Shown: positions 32,653 to 40,900, numbered from the stretch's first letter. The stretch is 64,000 nt of DNA from Pararoseomonas sp. SCSIO 73927 (GCF_037040815.1 NZ_CP146232.1:744001-808000), one strand, 5' to 3'. The notes: generated from the sequence alone by a model not told the origin. Translations and numbers: made by a program.

Positions 32653-33231
32653 ATGTCGGCAGGGGAAGGCAAAGACGGCGGCTCCGTCGCGCGCGTGCGG
32701 GCAGCCCTGCGCGCGGCAGGCCACCCGGACGCCGTGCGGGAATTCCCGGAAGGCACCCGCAGCGCCGCCGACGCCGCCCGCGCCGTGGGCTGCGAGGTCG
32801 GCGGGATCGCGAAATCCGTCATCTTCCGGGGCACCGCCCCGGACGGCACGGCGCGCCCCGTGCTGGTGGTGGCCAGCGGCGCCCACAGCGTGGATCCGGA
32901 GAAGGTGGCGGCCCTGACCGGCCTCTCCATCGGCCGGGCGGAGGGCCGCTGGGTGCGGGAGGCGACGGGTTTCGCCATCGGCGGCGTGGCACCGGTCGGC
33001 CACCTCACCCCGCCCGTGGTCCTGGTGGACGAGGCCCTCTTCGCGCAGGCCGAGGTCTGGGCCGCCGCCGGCAGCCCCCGCAGCGTCTTCCCCAGCACCG
33101 CGGCGGAGCTGCTGCGCATGAGCGGCGGCACCCGCGCCGCGGTGTCGGCGGACGGCCCTGGCCCGATGCCGCCGGAGTCCCCTGGCGAAGTCCCCCACCC
33201 GAGCGCCGGCACCCAACCCCTGCCCGGGTAG
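32653..33231 (+). CDS. YbaK/EbsC-family aminoacyl-tRNA deacylase
   Basis: The 192-residue protein has the YbaK core: IAKSVIFRG (with conserved Lys), VVASGAHSVDPEKVAALTG and GFAIGGVAPVGHLTPPVVLVDEAL, then SVFPSTAAELLRMSGG. Members hydrolyse mischarged Cys-tRNA(Pro) or Ala-tRNA(Pro) in trans. A second ATG (32653) was chosen over one six bases earlier because it is better spaced from the GGGGG ribosome site. A proline-rich C-terminal tail of about 25 residues extends past the usual domain end. Confidence 0.87.
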   Translation: MSAGEGKDGGSVARVRAALRAAGHPDAVREFPEGTRSAADAARAVGCEVGGIAKSVIFRGTAPDGTARPVLVVASGAHSVDPEKVAALTGLSIGRAEGRWVREATGFAIGGVAPVGHLTPPVVLVDEALFAQAEVWAAAGSPRSVFPSTAAELLRMSGGTRAAVSADGPGPMPPESPGEVPHPSAGTQPLPG

Positions 33232-33353
33232 CCAAACCCGCCCATCGGGCGCAGGAAGGCGCGAAGGCCGCCCCGCGGCCCTGCCGGAGTGACCGCCCCC
33301 TGCCGCCCGAACCCTCCCGCAAGCCCGACCCCGCCGCGCCCGCCGCCTCACCC

Positions 33354-33398
33354 AACCCCGGCCAACCTAACCCCGGCCAATCCAACCCCGGCCAACCC
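33354..33398. repeat. 15-bp tandem repeat (three units) upstream of the MFS gene
   Basis: Three direct units of a 15-bp sequence with the core CCCCGGCCAA. In the reading frame of the following transporter they would read as three Pro-Asn-Pro-Gly-Gln-like pentapeptides, in keeping with a disordered N-terminal extension. Confidence 0.75.
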
Positions 33399-33458
33399 GA
33401 CGGCCTGCCCCTCCCGCGCCGCCGCTGGGCCACGGCGGGGCTGGCGCTGGGCATCACC

Positions 33459-34748
33459 ATGGCCGTCATCGACGGCACCATCGGCACCGCCGCCCTGCCC
33501 ACCATCGGCCGCGCCCTGAACGTCGCCCCCGCCGACATCATCTGGGCCACCAACGCCTACCAGCTCGCCGTCACCGTCTCCCTCCTGCCCCTGGCCGCGC
33601 TGGGGGAGATCGTGGGCTACCGCCGGATCTACATCTCCGGCCTCGTCCTCTTCACCCTCGCCTCCCTCGCCTGCGCCACCGCCGAGGGCTTCGAGTGGCT
33701 CGTCGCCGCCCGCGCCGCCCAGGGCTTCGGCGCGGCGGGGCTGATGAGCGTGAACTCCGCCCTCATCCGCTTCATCCAGCCCCGCGCCCACCTCGCCCGC
33801 GGGCTCGGCTTCAACGCCATGGTCGTCTCCACCGCCGCCGCCGCCGGGCCCACCGTGGCGGGCCTCATCCTCGGCGTGGCGGAATGGCCCTGGATCTTCG
33901 CGGTGAACGTGCCGCTCGGCCTCCTCGCCATCGCGCTCGGCCTGCGTGCCCTGCCCCACACCCCCCGCGGCGGCCACCGCTTCGACTGGATCAGCGCCCT
34001 CCTCTCCGCCGCCACCTTCGGCCTGCTCATCCTCGGCCTGGACTCCCTCGCCCATGGCGGGGCCGGCCTCACCTCCCTGTCCACCGTCGCCGCGGGCCTC
34101 ATCGCCGGCACCTGGCTCGTGCGCCGCCAAACCGGGCGCCCGCGCCCGCTCCTGCCGCTGGACCTGCTGGGCATCCCCGTCTTCGCCCTCTCGGTCGGCA
34201 CCTCCATTTGCAGCTTCATGGCCCAGGCCCTCGCCTTCTCCGGCCTGCCCTTCCTGCTGCAGAACGGCCACGGCTTCACCGTCTTCCAGGCCGGCCTGCT
34301 CACCACGCCCTGGTTCCTCGCCACCGCCCTCGCCGCACCCCTCTCCGGCCGGCTGATGGACCGCTTCCCGGCCGGGCTCCTCGGCGGGGTCGGGCTGGTC
34401 CTCATGGCCTCCGGCCTCGGCCTGCTCGCCCTCCTGCCCGCCCAGCCGCACGCGGCCGACATCGTCTGGCGCATGGCCCTCACCGGCTTCGGCTTCGGCC
34501 TGTTCCAAACCCCGAACAACCGCACCATGGTCGGCGCCGCGCCGCCGGAACGCGCAGGCGGCGCCAGCGGCCTCCTGGCCACCGCCCGCCTGCTCGGCCA
34601 GACCACGGGCGCCGCCCTCGTCGGCCTCATCCTGGGCTGGATGCCCGGCATGCCCGTCGCCGGGCCGACAACAGCCCTCACCCTCGCCTGCGGGATGGCC
34701 TTCCTGGGGGCGGTGATCAGCGTGCTGCGGCTGCGGGCCCGCGGTTAG
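33459..34748 (+). CDS. MFS transporter, DHA2-type drug exporter
   Basis: The 429 residues from the first ATG contain about thirteen hydrophobic helices. They carry DHA2-family motifs such as MAVIDGTIGTAALPTIG in the first helix, GYRRIYISG after helix 2, RAAQGFGAAGLMSVNSAL and AGPTVAGLILGVAEWPWIFAVNVPLG. The family exports drugs or dyes with proton exchange. The first helix is cut short by the ATG at 33459. The same frame stays open upstream and adds RRRWATAGLALGITMAV, completing the helix, but no ATG, GTG or TTG exists there, so the start is unusual (perhaps CTG) or a frameshift has occurred. The stop is 22 bp before repeat copy F. Confidence 0.85.
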   Translation: MAVIDGTIGTAALPTIGRALNVAPADIIWATNAYQLAVTVSLLPLAALGEIVGYRRIYISGLVLFTLASLACATAEGFEWLVAARAAQGFGAAGLMSVNSALIRFIQPRAHLARGLGFNAMVVSTAAAAGPTVAGLILGVAEWPWIFAVNVPLGLLAIALGLRALPHTPRGGHRFDWISALLSAATFGLLILGLDSLAHGGAGLTSLSTVAAGLIAGTWLVRRQTGRPRPLLPLDLLGIPVFALSVGTSICSFMAQALAFSGLPFLLQNGHGFTVFQAGLLTTPWFLATALAAPLSGRLMDRFPAGLLGGVGLVLMASGLGLLALLPAQPHAADIVWRMALTGFGFGLFQTPNNRTMVGAAPPERAGGASGLLATARLLGQTTGAALVGLILGWMPGMPVAGPTTALTLACGMAFLGAVISVLRLRARG

Positions 34749-34770
34749 CGCCGCAGCCTTGCACTGCCGG

Positions 34771-35023
34771 AGAGCCAGGGGGCCTTGCCCCCTGGAACCC
34801 CCACCAGGAGGCTGAGCCTCCTGGACCTGCATCGGGCTGCCGCGGGACTGACGGGAGAGGCTGGCCCTTCACCGTCAGCCCCGATCCTGCCCCTGCAGTC
34901 GCCTCGGCTCCACGAGCCGAGGCGCACCGTCAGCAGAGATCAGACCAACTCGAAGAAGATGATGATGGTGAGGGGTCCGGGGAGAGGAAGAATTCCTTCT
35001 TCCTCTCCCTGGCCACGGACCGG
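34771..35023 (+). repeat. Dispersed hairpin repeat, copy F (variant stems with compensatory changes)
   Basis: This copy lies between convergent stops at 34748 and 35034. Stem 1 is at 34775-34795 (CCAGGGGGC, CTT, GCCCCCTGG). Stem 2 is at 34804-34824 (CCAGGAGGC, TGA, GCCTCCTGG). Stem 4 is at 34900-34924 (CGCCTCGGCTC, CAC, GAGCCGAGGCG). All three stems are perfect although their sequences differ from copies A-D, each substitution being matched on the opposite arm. Confidence 0.88.
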
Positions 35024-35033
35024 ACCCGCAGGA

Positions 35034-35852
35034 TCAGCCCGCCAGCTCGCGGGACCGCCGCGTGGCCGCCTCGATCGCCTCGGGGATCAGCTTGGGCCAG
35101 GCATGCTCCGCCATCAGCACGCCCAGGGCCTGTTCCGTCGTGCCTTTGGGGGAGGTGACGTTCTGCCGCAGCACCGCCGCGTCCTCCTTGCTGCGGGCGA
35201 GTAGCGCGCCGGAGCCGGCGACGGTGGCGCGGGCCATGCGGCGGGCGAGGTCGGGGGGGATGCCCTGCTCCACCCCCGCCTTCTCCAGCAGTTCCGCCAG
35301 CAGGAAGACGTAGGCGGGGCCGCCGCCGGAGATGGCGGTCACGGGGTCGATGAGGCTTTCCGCCTCCACCCAGGCCACCTCGCCCGTGGCCGTCAGCAGG
35401 CGGTCGGCGAGGGTCTTCTGGGCCTCCGAGCAGCGGCGGCCGGCGCAGGCCACGGTGAAGCCCTGGCCGATGGCGGCGGGGGTGTTGGGCATGGCGCGCA
35501 CAACCGCCGCCCCCTCCAGCAGCGCGTCGAGGCCGGAGAGGGTCTTGCCCGCCATGATGGAGACGAACAGGGCGCCGCCGCGCGCGAAGGGGCGCAGGCC
35601 CGGCAGGACCGCCTCAGCCTGCTGGGGCTTGGTGGCCAGAACCACGGCATCCGGCACGAAGCCGGTGGGGATGCCCTCCGCGTCCGGGGCCAGGATGACC
35701 TCCGGGCGGCCGGCATAGGGCTGGGTGGAATCGTGGTGCGGCTCCACCACCACCGCGCGGGAGAGGCCGCGGGCGAGCCAGCCGGAGAGCAGCGCGCCCC
35801 CCATCTTGCCGCAGCCGACCAGGAGGACGGGCGGGAGAAGTGCTGCGGACAT
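35034..35852 (-). CDS. proC: Pyrroline-5-carboxylate reductase
   Basis: The 272-residue enzyme starts with VLLVGCGKMGGALLSGWLARG (NADPH-binding). It contains VLATKPQQ, the hallmark MAGKTLSGLD and RAMPNTPAAIGQGFT near residue 120, and the catalytic region DPVTAISGGGPAYVFLLAELLEKAGV followed by NVTSPKGTTEQAL. It reduces pyrroline-5-carboxylate to proline. The gene follows a YbjN-like gene on the same strand after a region holding two hairpins, one a clear terminator. Confidence 0.95.
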   Translation of the reverse strand: MSAALLPPVLLVGCGKMGGALLSGWLARGLSRAVVVEPHHDSTQPYAGRPEVILAPDAEGIPTGFVPDAVVLATKPQQAEAVLPGLRPFARGGALFVSIMAGKTLSGLDALLEGAAVVRAMPNTPAAIGQGFTVACAGRRCSEAQKTLADRLLTATGEVAWVEAESLIDPVTAISGGGPAYVFLLAELLEKAGVEQGIPPDLARRMARATVAGSGALLARSKEDAAVLRQNVTSPKGTTEQALGVLMAEHAWPKLIPEAIEAATRRSRELAG

Positions 35853-35870
35853 CGGCGGAACCCCTTGAGA

Positions 35871-35896
35871 GGCCGCCCGGCGGTGGCCGGGCGGCC
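35871..35896. terminator. GC-rich stem-loop upstream of proC
   Basis: GGCCGCCCGGC (35871-35881), loop GGTG, GCCGGGCGGCC (35886-35896): a perfect 11-bp stem. It lies between proC and the terminator of the YbjN-like gene. It may reinforce termination or act in the proC leader. Confidence 0.55.
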
Positions 35897-35902
35897 CCCT
35901 AT

Positions 35903-35925
35903 GAAAAACCCGCCTTCCGGCGGGT
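35903..35925 (-). terminator. Rho-independent terminator of the YbjN-like gene
   Basis: On the minus strand ACCCGCC, loop GGAA, GGCGGGT is followed directly by TTTTT. The stem, tetraloop and T run are classical. It is 12 bp downstream of the YbjN-like stop, so that gene should be transcribed separately from proC. Confidence 0.85.
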
Positions 35926-35936
35926 CCGCAAGGGGT

Positions 35937-36440
35937 TCAGGCCTCTCCGGCGCAGTCCAGCATGGCCGCCGCCAGCGCCTCGGCGGGCGGCTTGCCGCCC
36001 CATAGGACGAACTGGAAGGCGGGGAAGAAGCGCTCGCACTCGGTGATGGCGATGTCCACCATGTCCTCGAGGCTCTCCACGCTCGCGCTGCGCGCGCCGC
36101 GGAGGAGGACGGCGTGGCGGAAGACGGGCACGCCCTCCTCGCCCTCGATGCCGAAATGGCCGATCCAGAGCTTCTCGTTCGCCAGCGCCAGAAGTTCGTG
36201 CAGCTTGCCCCGCGCCGGGGCCGGCACCTTCATGTCGAAGGCGCAGGTGAAGTGCATCGCGCTTATCTCGTTCGACCACGAGAAGTGCAGGCCGTAGTCG
36301 CACCACTTGCCGGGAGCTTCCGCGGCCATCTCGCCGTCGGAGCGGCGATCGAAGGCCCATTCATTGGCCGACACGATCTGCTCGACGACGTCGAGCGGAT
36401 TGGCGGCCCTGTCCCGGTTCACAGCGAGGGTGGCTGACAT
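35937..36440 (-). CDS. YbjN-domain protein
   Basis: The 167-residue protein matches the alphaproteobacterial YbjN family. It has an N-terminal helix (NPLDVVEQIVSANEWAFDRRSDGEMAAEA) and a central beta sheet (WCDYGLHFSWSNEISAMHFTCAFDMKVP, then GHFGIEGEEGVPVFRHAVLL). A C-terminal helix (SLEDMVDIAITECERFFPAFQFVLWGG) completes the fold. The fold is like type III secretion chaperones, and its role is not established. The ATG at 36440 follows a near-consensus GGAGGTGA ribosome site. Its neighbours ProC and UbiK recur with it in alphaproteobacteria. Confidence 0.85.
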   Translation of the reverse strand: MSATLAVNRDRAANPLDVVEQIVSANEWAFDRRSDGEMAAEAPGKWCDYGLHFSWSNEISAMHFTCAFDMKVPAPARGKLHELLALANEKLWIGHFGIEGEEGVPVFRHAVLLRGARSASVESLEDMVDIAITECERFFPAFQFVLWGGKPPAEALAAAMLDCAGEA

Positions 36441-36552
36441 GGCGTCACCTCCTATCCCGAGACGGGCGACCCCCCTCCTCTGGTATCGAATCGGCCGGGT
36501 CAGCCCCAACTGGTTGATACTGCGATGGCGAACGCAGCGGCAAGGCCGAAGG

Positions 36553-36580
36553 CTTCAGCGCGGCGGGGGCCGCGCTGAAG
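36553..36580. terminator. Stem-loop after ubiK
   Basis: CTTCAGCGCGGC (36553-36564), loop of four G, GCCGCGCTGAAG (36569-36580): a perfect 12-bp stem located 10 bp downstream of the ubiK stop on the minus strand. No T run follows, so it could be a Rho-dependent end or an mRNA-protecting hairpin. Confidence 0.6.
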
Positions 36581-36589
36581 TAAATCGGA

Positions 36590-37018
36590 TCACACGATGA
36601 TCGGGCCCGTGCCCTCCAGGGGGGGCACGCCGGGCTCGGGCGGGGCGTCCTTCGTCATGTCGTCCAGCCGGGCCTCCAGCGCGGCCACGCGCAGCGCCAG
36701 CGCCTCCGATTCCTCCCGCGCGCGGCGGGCCACCTCCAGCGCCGCGTCCAGCTCCTCGCGCTTGACGAGGTTCAGGCGGGCGATGAAGGCCTCCGCCTGG
36801 GCCTGGGCCATGGCCTCGATCTCCGCCTTCGCGCCGTTGAGCACGGAGAAGGCGCCGCCGGCCATGCCCGCCAGGTCGTCGAAGAACTTGCCGCGCCCGG
36901 CGCCGCCGAACGGCCCACCGGAAGAGCCGCCGAAGCCCTTGCCGAAGCCGCCCGCCCCGAAAGGTCCGGAACCGCCCGCCCCGGAGGAGCCCGAGCCGCC
37001 CTGTCCGCTGTCCTGCAT
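36590..37018 (-). CDS. UbiK-family (BMFP/YqiC) ubiquinone biosynthesis accessory factor
   Basis: The 142-residue protein has a Gly/Ser/Phe-rich disordered N-terminal region followed by the BMFP signature. The signature is FFDDLAGMAGGAFSVLNGAK, an amphipathic helix of about 20 residues, then a coiled coil (LNLVKREELDAALEVARRAREESEALALRVAALEARL). The E. coli homologue binds membranes and supports aerobic ubiquinone synthesis. The ATG at 37018 follows GAGGAGGC. Upstream in-frame starts would add a non-conserved Ala-rich stretch. Confidence 0.82.
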   Translation of the reverse strand: MQDSGQGGSGSSGAGGSGPFGAGGFGKGFGGSSGGPFGGAGRGKFFDDLAGMAGGAFSVLNGAKAEIEAMAQAQAEAFIARLNLVKREELDAALEVARRAREESEALALRVAALEARLDDMTKDAPPEPGVPPLEGTGPIIV

Positions 37019-37161
37019 CCCTGCCTCCTCGCGCATCATGCCGGACAACATGGCCCCGGCGGCCGCCCGGGCGTAGTCCCCGGCGCGCATTTCGCGCGGC
37101 TTGCCGCACCCCCGGCCGGGGCCTACCTAACCGGGCAGGACAGGTGCGATCGGGGGCGGCG

Positions 37162-37857
37162 ATGAGGCGACAGGTGCTGGTCCTCCTGGTCCTGCTTGGC
37201 ACGGCCTTCGGCGGGGCGGCCCTCGCCCAGAACTTCGGTTCCCGGCCCGAGCAGGGCGTCGACCGCACGCCGGGCCGGAGCGGGAGCGGCTCCTCCAACA
37301 CCGAGACAGGGTCCTCGAGAGGCACGGCCCGGGGCTCCACCTCATCCGGCTCGACCTCGTCCGGCTCCCCCTCATCGGGATCCTCCGTGCGGATCTCCCC
37401 CTCGGCCGGGGCATTGCCGCAAGGCGGGGGATCGGGGGGCACGACGGGCTCCCCCTTCGGCCAGTCCGGCCGCGGGGCGTCGGGCAGCGGATCGGGCAGC
37501 GGATCATCGGGCGGCGGCTCGTCCGGTTCGGGCGCGGCGGCGGTCGTGCCGCTGTTCGGGGCGGGCAACTTCTGCGCCCAGCCAGCCGGCCTCTGCGGCC
37601 CGGCCTGCAGCATCAGCTGCCCGGAGGGGAGCACGGCCTACTGCACCAACGGCCAGGCCGGCCCGAGCAGCGCCGCCGGCCGGGGCAGGCCCTCCGCCCC
37701 CGCCGGCTATGCCCCCGGCATCCCCAGCCCCGGCGGCATCGTCGGCCAGAGCGGCACCGGCAGCGCGCTCGGTGCCGCCGGCGGTGCTGCCGGCGCCGCG
37801 GCGGGCCCGGCCCTCCCGGCCAGCTGCGCGGGGCGGCCGACGTGCAGTTGCAAGTAG
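37162..37857 (+). CDS. Secreted low-complexity Ser/Gly-rich protein with Cys-rich C-terminal half
   Basis: The 231-residue protein has a clear signal peptide (MRRQVLVLLVLLGTAFGGAALAQ) and then about 100 residues of Ser/Gly/Pro low complexity. A C-terminal region with eight cysteines follows (FCAQPAGLCGPACSISCPEG, YCTNGQAG, and a final CAGRPTCSCK). The end of the protein matches the start of a 15-bp tandem repeat. No family is recognised. The architecture suggests a disulfide-stabilised secreted or surface protein, and conserved cysteines could bind metals. The function is unknown. Confidence 0.65.
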   Translation: MRRQVLVLLVLLGTAFGGAALAQNFGSRPEQGVDRTPGRSGSGSSNTETGSSRGTARGSTSSGSTSSGSPSSGSSVRISPSAGALPQGGGSGGTTGSPFGQSGRGASGSGSGSGSSGGGSSGSGAAAVVPLFGAGNFCAQPAGLCGPACSISCPEGSTAYCTNGQAGPSSAAGRGRPSAPAGYAPGIPSPGGIVGQSGTGSALGAAGGAAGAAAGPALPASCAGRPTCSCK

Positions 37858-37891
37858 AGCCGTTGCAAGAAGGGCGGTTGCAAGCAGGGCC
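37847..37891. repeat. 15-bp tandem repeat (three units) over the stop of the secreted protein
   Basis: Three units of GTTGCAAGNAGNGCC run across the TAG stop. The stop is in the first unit; the others carry AAG and CAG at the same place. Losing the TAG base pair would extend the protein through further copies, so this may be a recent duplication. Confidence 0.75.
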
Positions 37892-37984
37892 GGGGCGCCG
37901 CGCCTGACCGGCCGCCCGGCCATTCCAGCCCTTGCCGATCGGGCCTATACCGCGGCCGGCCGGCGGCCCCGGGCTCCCGGCGCC

Positions 37985-38030
37985 CGCTCTCAGCCCACCC
38001 GCTCTCAGCCCACCCGCTCTCAGCCCCTGG
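37985..38030. repeat. 14- to 15-bp tandem repeat (about three units) upstream of lgt
   Basis: Three consecutive copies of CCGCTCTCAGCCCA. They lie about 75 bp before the lgt start in a stretch that has no coding signature apart from a proline-rich open frame, so they are probably non-coding. Confidence 0.75.
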
Positions 38031-38102
38031 CTCCCGGCCAGGAGCCGCCCCCTTCCAACCGACCCGGCCCGGCCCCGCCGCGCCCCGCAGCACGGGCCAC
38101 CG

Positions 38103-38912
38103 ATGATCCCCGCCATCCTCTTCCCCGCCTTCGATCCCGTGGCCCTGGCGGTCGGGCCCTTCGTCGTGCGCTGGTACGCCCTGGCCTACATCGCCGGCAT
38201 CGTCATCGGCTGGCAGGTGGCGCGGCGGCTGATCCCGAAGGCGCCGGCGGCCGGCACGGCGGAGGCGATGGACGACTTCGTCACCTGGGCGACCCTCGGC
38301 ATCATCCTCGGCGGCCGGCTGGGCTACGTGCTGTTCTACCGGCCGGACATCCTCCTGAGCGCCCCTTGGGAGGTCCTCTACCTCTGGCACGGCGGCATGT
38401 CGTTCCACGGCGGGGCGGCGGGGGTGATCATCGCCCTCGCCCTCTTCTGCCACCGCCGGGGGATCCCCTTCCTCCTCTTCTCGGACCGGGTGACGAGCGT
38501 GGTGCCGATCGGCCTCGGCCTCGGCCGGCTGGCCAACTTCATCAACGGGGAGCTCTGGGGCCGCGTCACGGACGTGCCCTGGGGCATGATCTTCCCCCAT
38601 GTCGGGCCGGAGCCCCGCCACCCCTCCCAGCTCTACCAGGCGGCGCTGGAAGGGCTCGTCCTGCTGGTGATCCTGCAGTGGATCGTGCGCACGCCGCGGC
38701 TGCGGGCGCGGCCCGGCTTCACCGCCGGCGCCTTCCTGGCCGGCTACGGCGTGGCCCGCATCATCGGCGAACTTTTCCGCCAGCCGGACCTGCAGCTCGG
38801 CTTCCTCCTCGGCGGCGCGACGATGGGCCAGCTCCTCTCAATCCCCATGGTGATCGCGGGGGTCTGGCTCATGGCGCGCAGCCGGCCGGTGGCCGAGACC
38901 TCCGCGGCGTGA
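38103..38912 (+). CDS. lgt: Prolipoprotein diacylglyceryl transferase
   Basis: The 269-residue membrane enzyme shows the Lgt features. These are [19 protein letters not shown] near residue 20, [16 protein letters not shown], the [12 protein letters not shown] loop, the signature [14 protein letters not shown] near residue 140, [13 protein letters not shown] and [16 protein letters not shown]. It adds diacylglycerol to the lipobox Cys of lipoproteins. Several lipoproteins in this window would be its substrates. The upstream frame is open and proline-rich, but the ATG at 38103 fits the family start. It overlaps midA by four bases (GTGA). Confidence 0.95.
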   Translation: MIPAILFPAFDPVALAVGPFVVRWYALAYIAGIVIGWQVARRLIPKAPAAGTAEAMDDFVTWATLGIILGGRLGYVLFYRPDILLSAPWEVLYLWHGGMSFHGGAAGVIIALALFCHRRGIPFLLFSDRVTSVVPIGLGLGRLANFINGELWGRVTDVPWGMIFPHVGPEPRHPSQLYQAALEGLVLLVILQWIVRTPRLRARPGFTAGAFLAGYGVARIIGELFRQPDLQLGFLLGGATMGQLLSIPMVIAGVWLMARSRPVAETSAA

Positions 38913-39937
38913 CCGCGGCGCCCGCCGCCCCCGCTCCCCCACCCGCCGCCGAGGAGCGGCTGGACGCCTTCATGGCCCGGGCCAACGCCGCCTACTACGC
39001 CGCGCGGGACCCCTTCGGCGCGGCGGGGGACTTCACCACCGCGCCGGAGATCACCCAGGCCTTCGGGGAGTGCCTCGGCCTCTGGGCGGCGGTGACGTGG
39101 GGGATGATGGGCCGGCCCGACCCCGTGATCCTGGCCGAGGCCGGGCCGGGCCGGGGCACGCTGATGGCCGATGCCCTGCGCGCCATCCGCGGCATGGTGC
39201 CGGACTTCGCCCGCGCCCTGCGGCTGCACCTGATCGAGACCTCCCCCCTGCTGCGCGCGGCGCAGGCGGCCCGCCTGCCGGATGCGACGTGGCACGACAG
39301 CCTCGCCGCCCTGCCGCCGGGGCCGGTGATCCTGCTGGCGAACGAGTTCCTGGACGCCCTGCCCATCCGCCAGTTCGTCCGCCGGGACGGGGCGTGGATG
39401 GAGCGCTTCGTGGCCGGCGCCGCCTTCGTGGAGCGCCCCGCCCCGGACGCCCCTTTCCCTGATGCGGGGGAGGAGGGCGAGGTGCGGGAGGTGAACGAGC
39501 CCGCCCTGGCGATCGCCGCCGCGCTCGGCGCCCGCCTGGCGGCCGGGGGCGGCGCGGCGCTGTTCCTCGACTACGGGCCGGGCGAGAGCGGGCCGGGGGA
39601 CAGCCTGCAGGCCATCCGGGGCCGGGAGGCGGCCGATCCCCTGGCCGACCCCGGCGCTGCCGACCTGACCGCCCATGTGGACTTCGCCGCCCTCGCCCGC
39701 GCCGCCCAGGCCGCCGAGGCGGCCTTCCACGGGCCGGTGCCGCAGGGCGTGTTCCTGTCGCGACTGGGGCTGCACAGCCGGGCCGCGGCCCTGGCCGCCA
39801 CCGAACCGGGCCGGGGCGCCCGCCATATCGAGGCCGCCACCCGCCTGACCGCGCCGGAAGCAATGGGGCGCCTGTTCAAGGCCCTCGTCCTCTGCCATCC
39901 CGGCCTCTCCACCCCGCCGGGTTTCGAGGCCGCATGA
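38909..39937 (+). CDS. MidA/NDUFAF7-family SAM-dependent methyltransferase
   Basis: The 342-residue protein has the family core [24 protein letters not shown], the SAM motif [19 protein letters not shown], and then [33 protein letters not shown] strand and the C-terminal FLSRLGL complete it. Mitochondrial relatives methylate NDUFS2 of respiratory complex I. The bacterial target is probably NuoD-like but not proven. It starts with GTG 38909, overlapping the lgt stop, and overlaps the next gene by ATGA, so lgt, midA and pgeF form a coupled unit. Confidence 0.87.
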   Translation: MTAAPAAPAPPPAAEERLDAFMARANAAYYAARDPFGAAGDFTTAPEITQAFGECLGLWAAVTWGMMGRPDPVILAEAGPGRGTLMADALRAIRGMVPDFARALRLHLIETSPLLRAAQAARLPDATWHDSLAALPPGPVILLANEFLDALPIRQFVRRDGAWMERFVAGAAFVERPAPDAPFPDAGEEGEVREVNEPALAIAAALGARLAAGGGAALFLDYGPGESGPGDSLQAIRGREAADPLADPGAADLTAHVDFAALARAAQAAEAAFHGPVPQGVFLSRLGLHSRAAALAATEPGRGARHIEAATRLTAPEAMGRLFKALVLCHPGLSTPPGFEAA

Positions 39938-40701
39938 GCGCAGAATTCCTCACCGCCCCCTCCCTCGCCGGGATGCGGCACGGCTTCTTCACCCGCCGCG
40001 GCGGCGTCTCCTCCGGCCGTTTCGCCAGCCTGAACTGCTCCCTCTCCTCCGCCGACGACCCGGCCCTGGTGCAGGAGAACCGGGCCCTGGCGATGCAGGC
40101 CATCGGCGCATCCCCGGCGGGCCTCTCCGGCCTGTTCCAGGTCCACGGCGTCGCGGTGGCCGTGGCGCGGGAACCGATCGCCCACGATTCCCGCCCCAAG
40201 GCGGACGGGGTGGTGACGGACCGCCCGGGCGTGACGCTGGGCATCGTGACGGCGGATTGCGGCCCCGTCCTCTTCGCCGACCCGCGGGCGGGGGTGGTGG
40301 GCGCCTGCCACGCCGGCTGGCGCGGCGCCCTGGCCGGTGTGCTGGAGGCGACGGTGGCCGCCATGGAGGACCTCGGCGCGCGCCGGGCCGACATCGCGGC
40401 CGCGCTGGGCCCCTGCATCCGCCAGCCGAGCTACGAGGTGGGCGCCGACCTGCGGGCGGAGCTGATGGCGACCGATCCGGAGGGGGAGCGCTTCCTCGCC
40501 CCCGGCACGCGGGAGGGCCACTGGCAGTTCGACATGGCCGGGCTGATCCTGGCCCGCCTGGCGGCCGCGGGCGTGGCCGCGGAGGCGCTGCCGAACGACA
40601 CGCGGGCGGAGGAGGAGAGGTTCTTCTCCCACCGCCGTCGCACGCTGGAGGGGGGCGGGCCGATCGGGCACCAGCTCTCCGCCATCGCGCTGCCAGGGTA
40701 G
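39934..40701 (+). CDS. pgeF: PgeF/YfiH-type purine nucleoside phosphorylase, laccase-domain protein
   Basis: The 255-residue protein carries the YfiH motifs MRHGFFTRRGGVSSG, FQVHG, GIVTADCGPVLF and GACHAGWRGALAGVLE, and then ALGPCIRQPSYEVG. Homologues act as purine nucleoside phosphorylase/adenosine deaminase, and E. coli PgeF corrects peptidoglycan editing. The His and Cys metal ligands are present. It overlaps midA (ATGA) and is followed 6 bp after its stop by an eight-unit tandem repeat. Confidence 0.9.
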   Translation: MSAEFLTAPSLAGMRHGFFTRRGGVSSGRFASLNCSLSSADDPALVQENRALAMQAIGASPAGLSGLFQVHGVAVAVAREPIAHDSRPKADGVVTDRPGVTLGIVTADCGPVLFADPRAGVVGACHAGWRGALAGVLEATVAAMEDLGARRADIAAALGPCIRQPSYEVGADLRAELMATDPEGERFLAPGTREGHWQFDMAGLILARLAAAGVAAEALPNDTRAEEERFFSHRRRTLEGGGPIGHQLSAIALPG

Positions 40702-40706
40702 GCGCC

Positions 40707-40900
40707 GCGCGCCCGGGGGCAGCGCTTCGCGCGCCCGGGGGCAGCGCTTCGCGCGCCCGGGGGCAGCGCTTCGCGCGCCCGGGGGCAGCGCTTCGCGCGC
40801 CCGGGGGCAGCGCTTCGCGCGCCCGGGGGCAGCGCTTCGCGCGCCCGGGGGCAGCGCTTCGCGCGCCCGGGGGCAGCGCTTCGCGCGCCCGGGGTAGCGC
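40707..40900. repeat. 22-bp tandem repeat array, eight units plus a partial
   Basis: Eight essentially identical units of a 22-bp sequence with the core CCCGGGGGCAGCGCTTCG run from 40707 to 40882, with a ninth partial unit to about 40900. There are no spacers, so it is not a CRISPR array. Each unit contains self-complementary segments (CGCGCCC and GGGGGC; AGCGCT), so the array could form a cruciform or recurrent hairpins. It occupies the first two-thirds of the 292-bp gap between pgeF and the next gene, and the rest holds no visible gene. Confidence 0.9.

Noticed and set aside
33289..33519. A short plus-strand frame overlapping the MFS N-terminus in another frame
   Set aside because: It is only a proline/alanine/threonine-rich frame; the transporter helix is in the other frame. 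It is kept only as a possible sign of a frameshift.
40707..40900. CRISPR array
   Set aside because: Units are contiguous with no unique spacers, and no cas genes are seen in the window.
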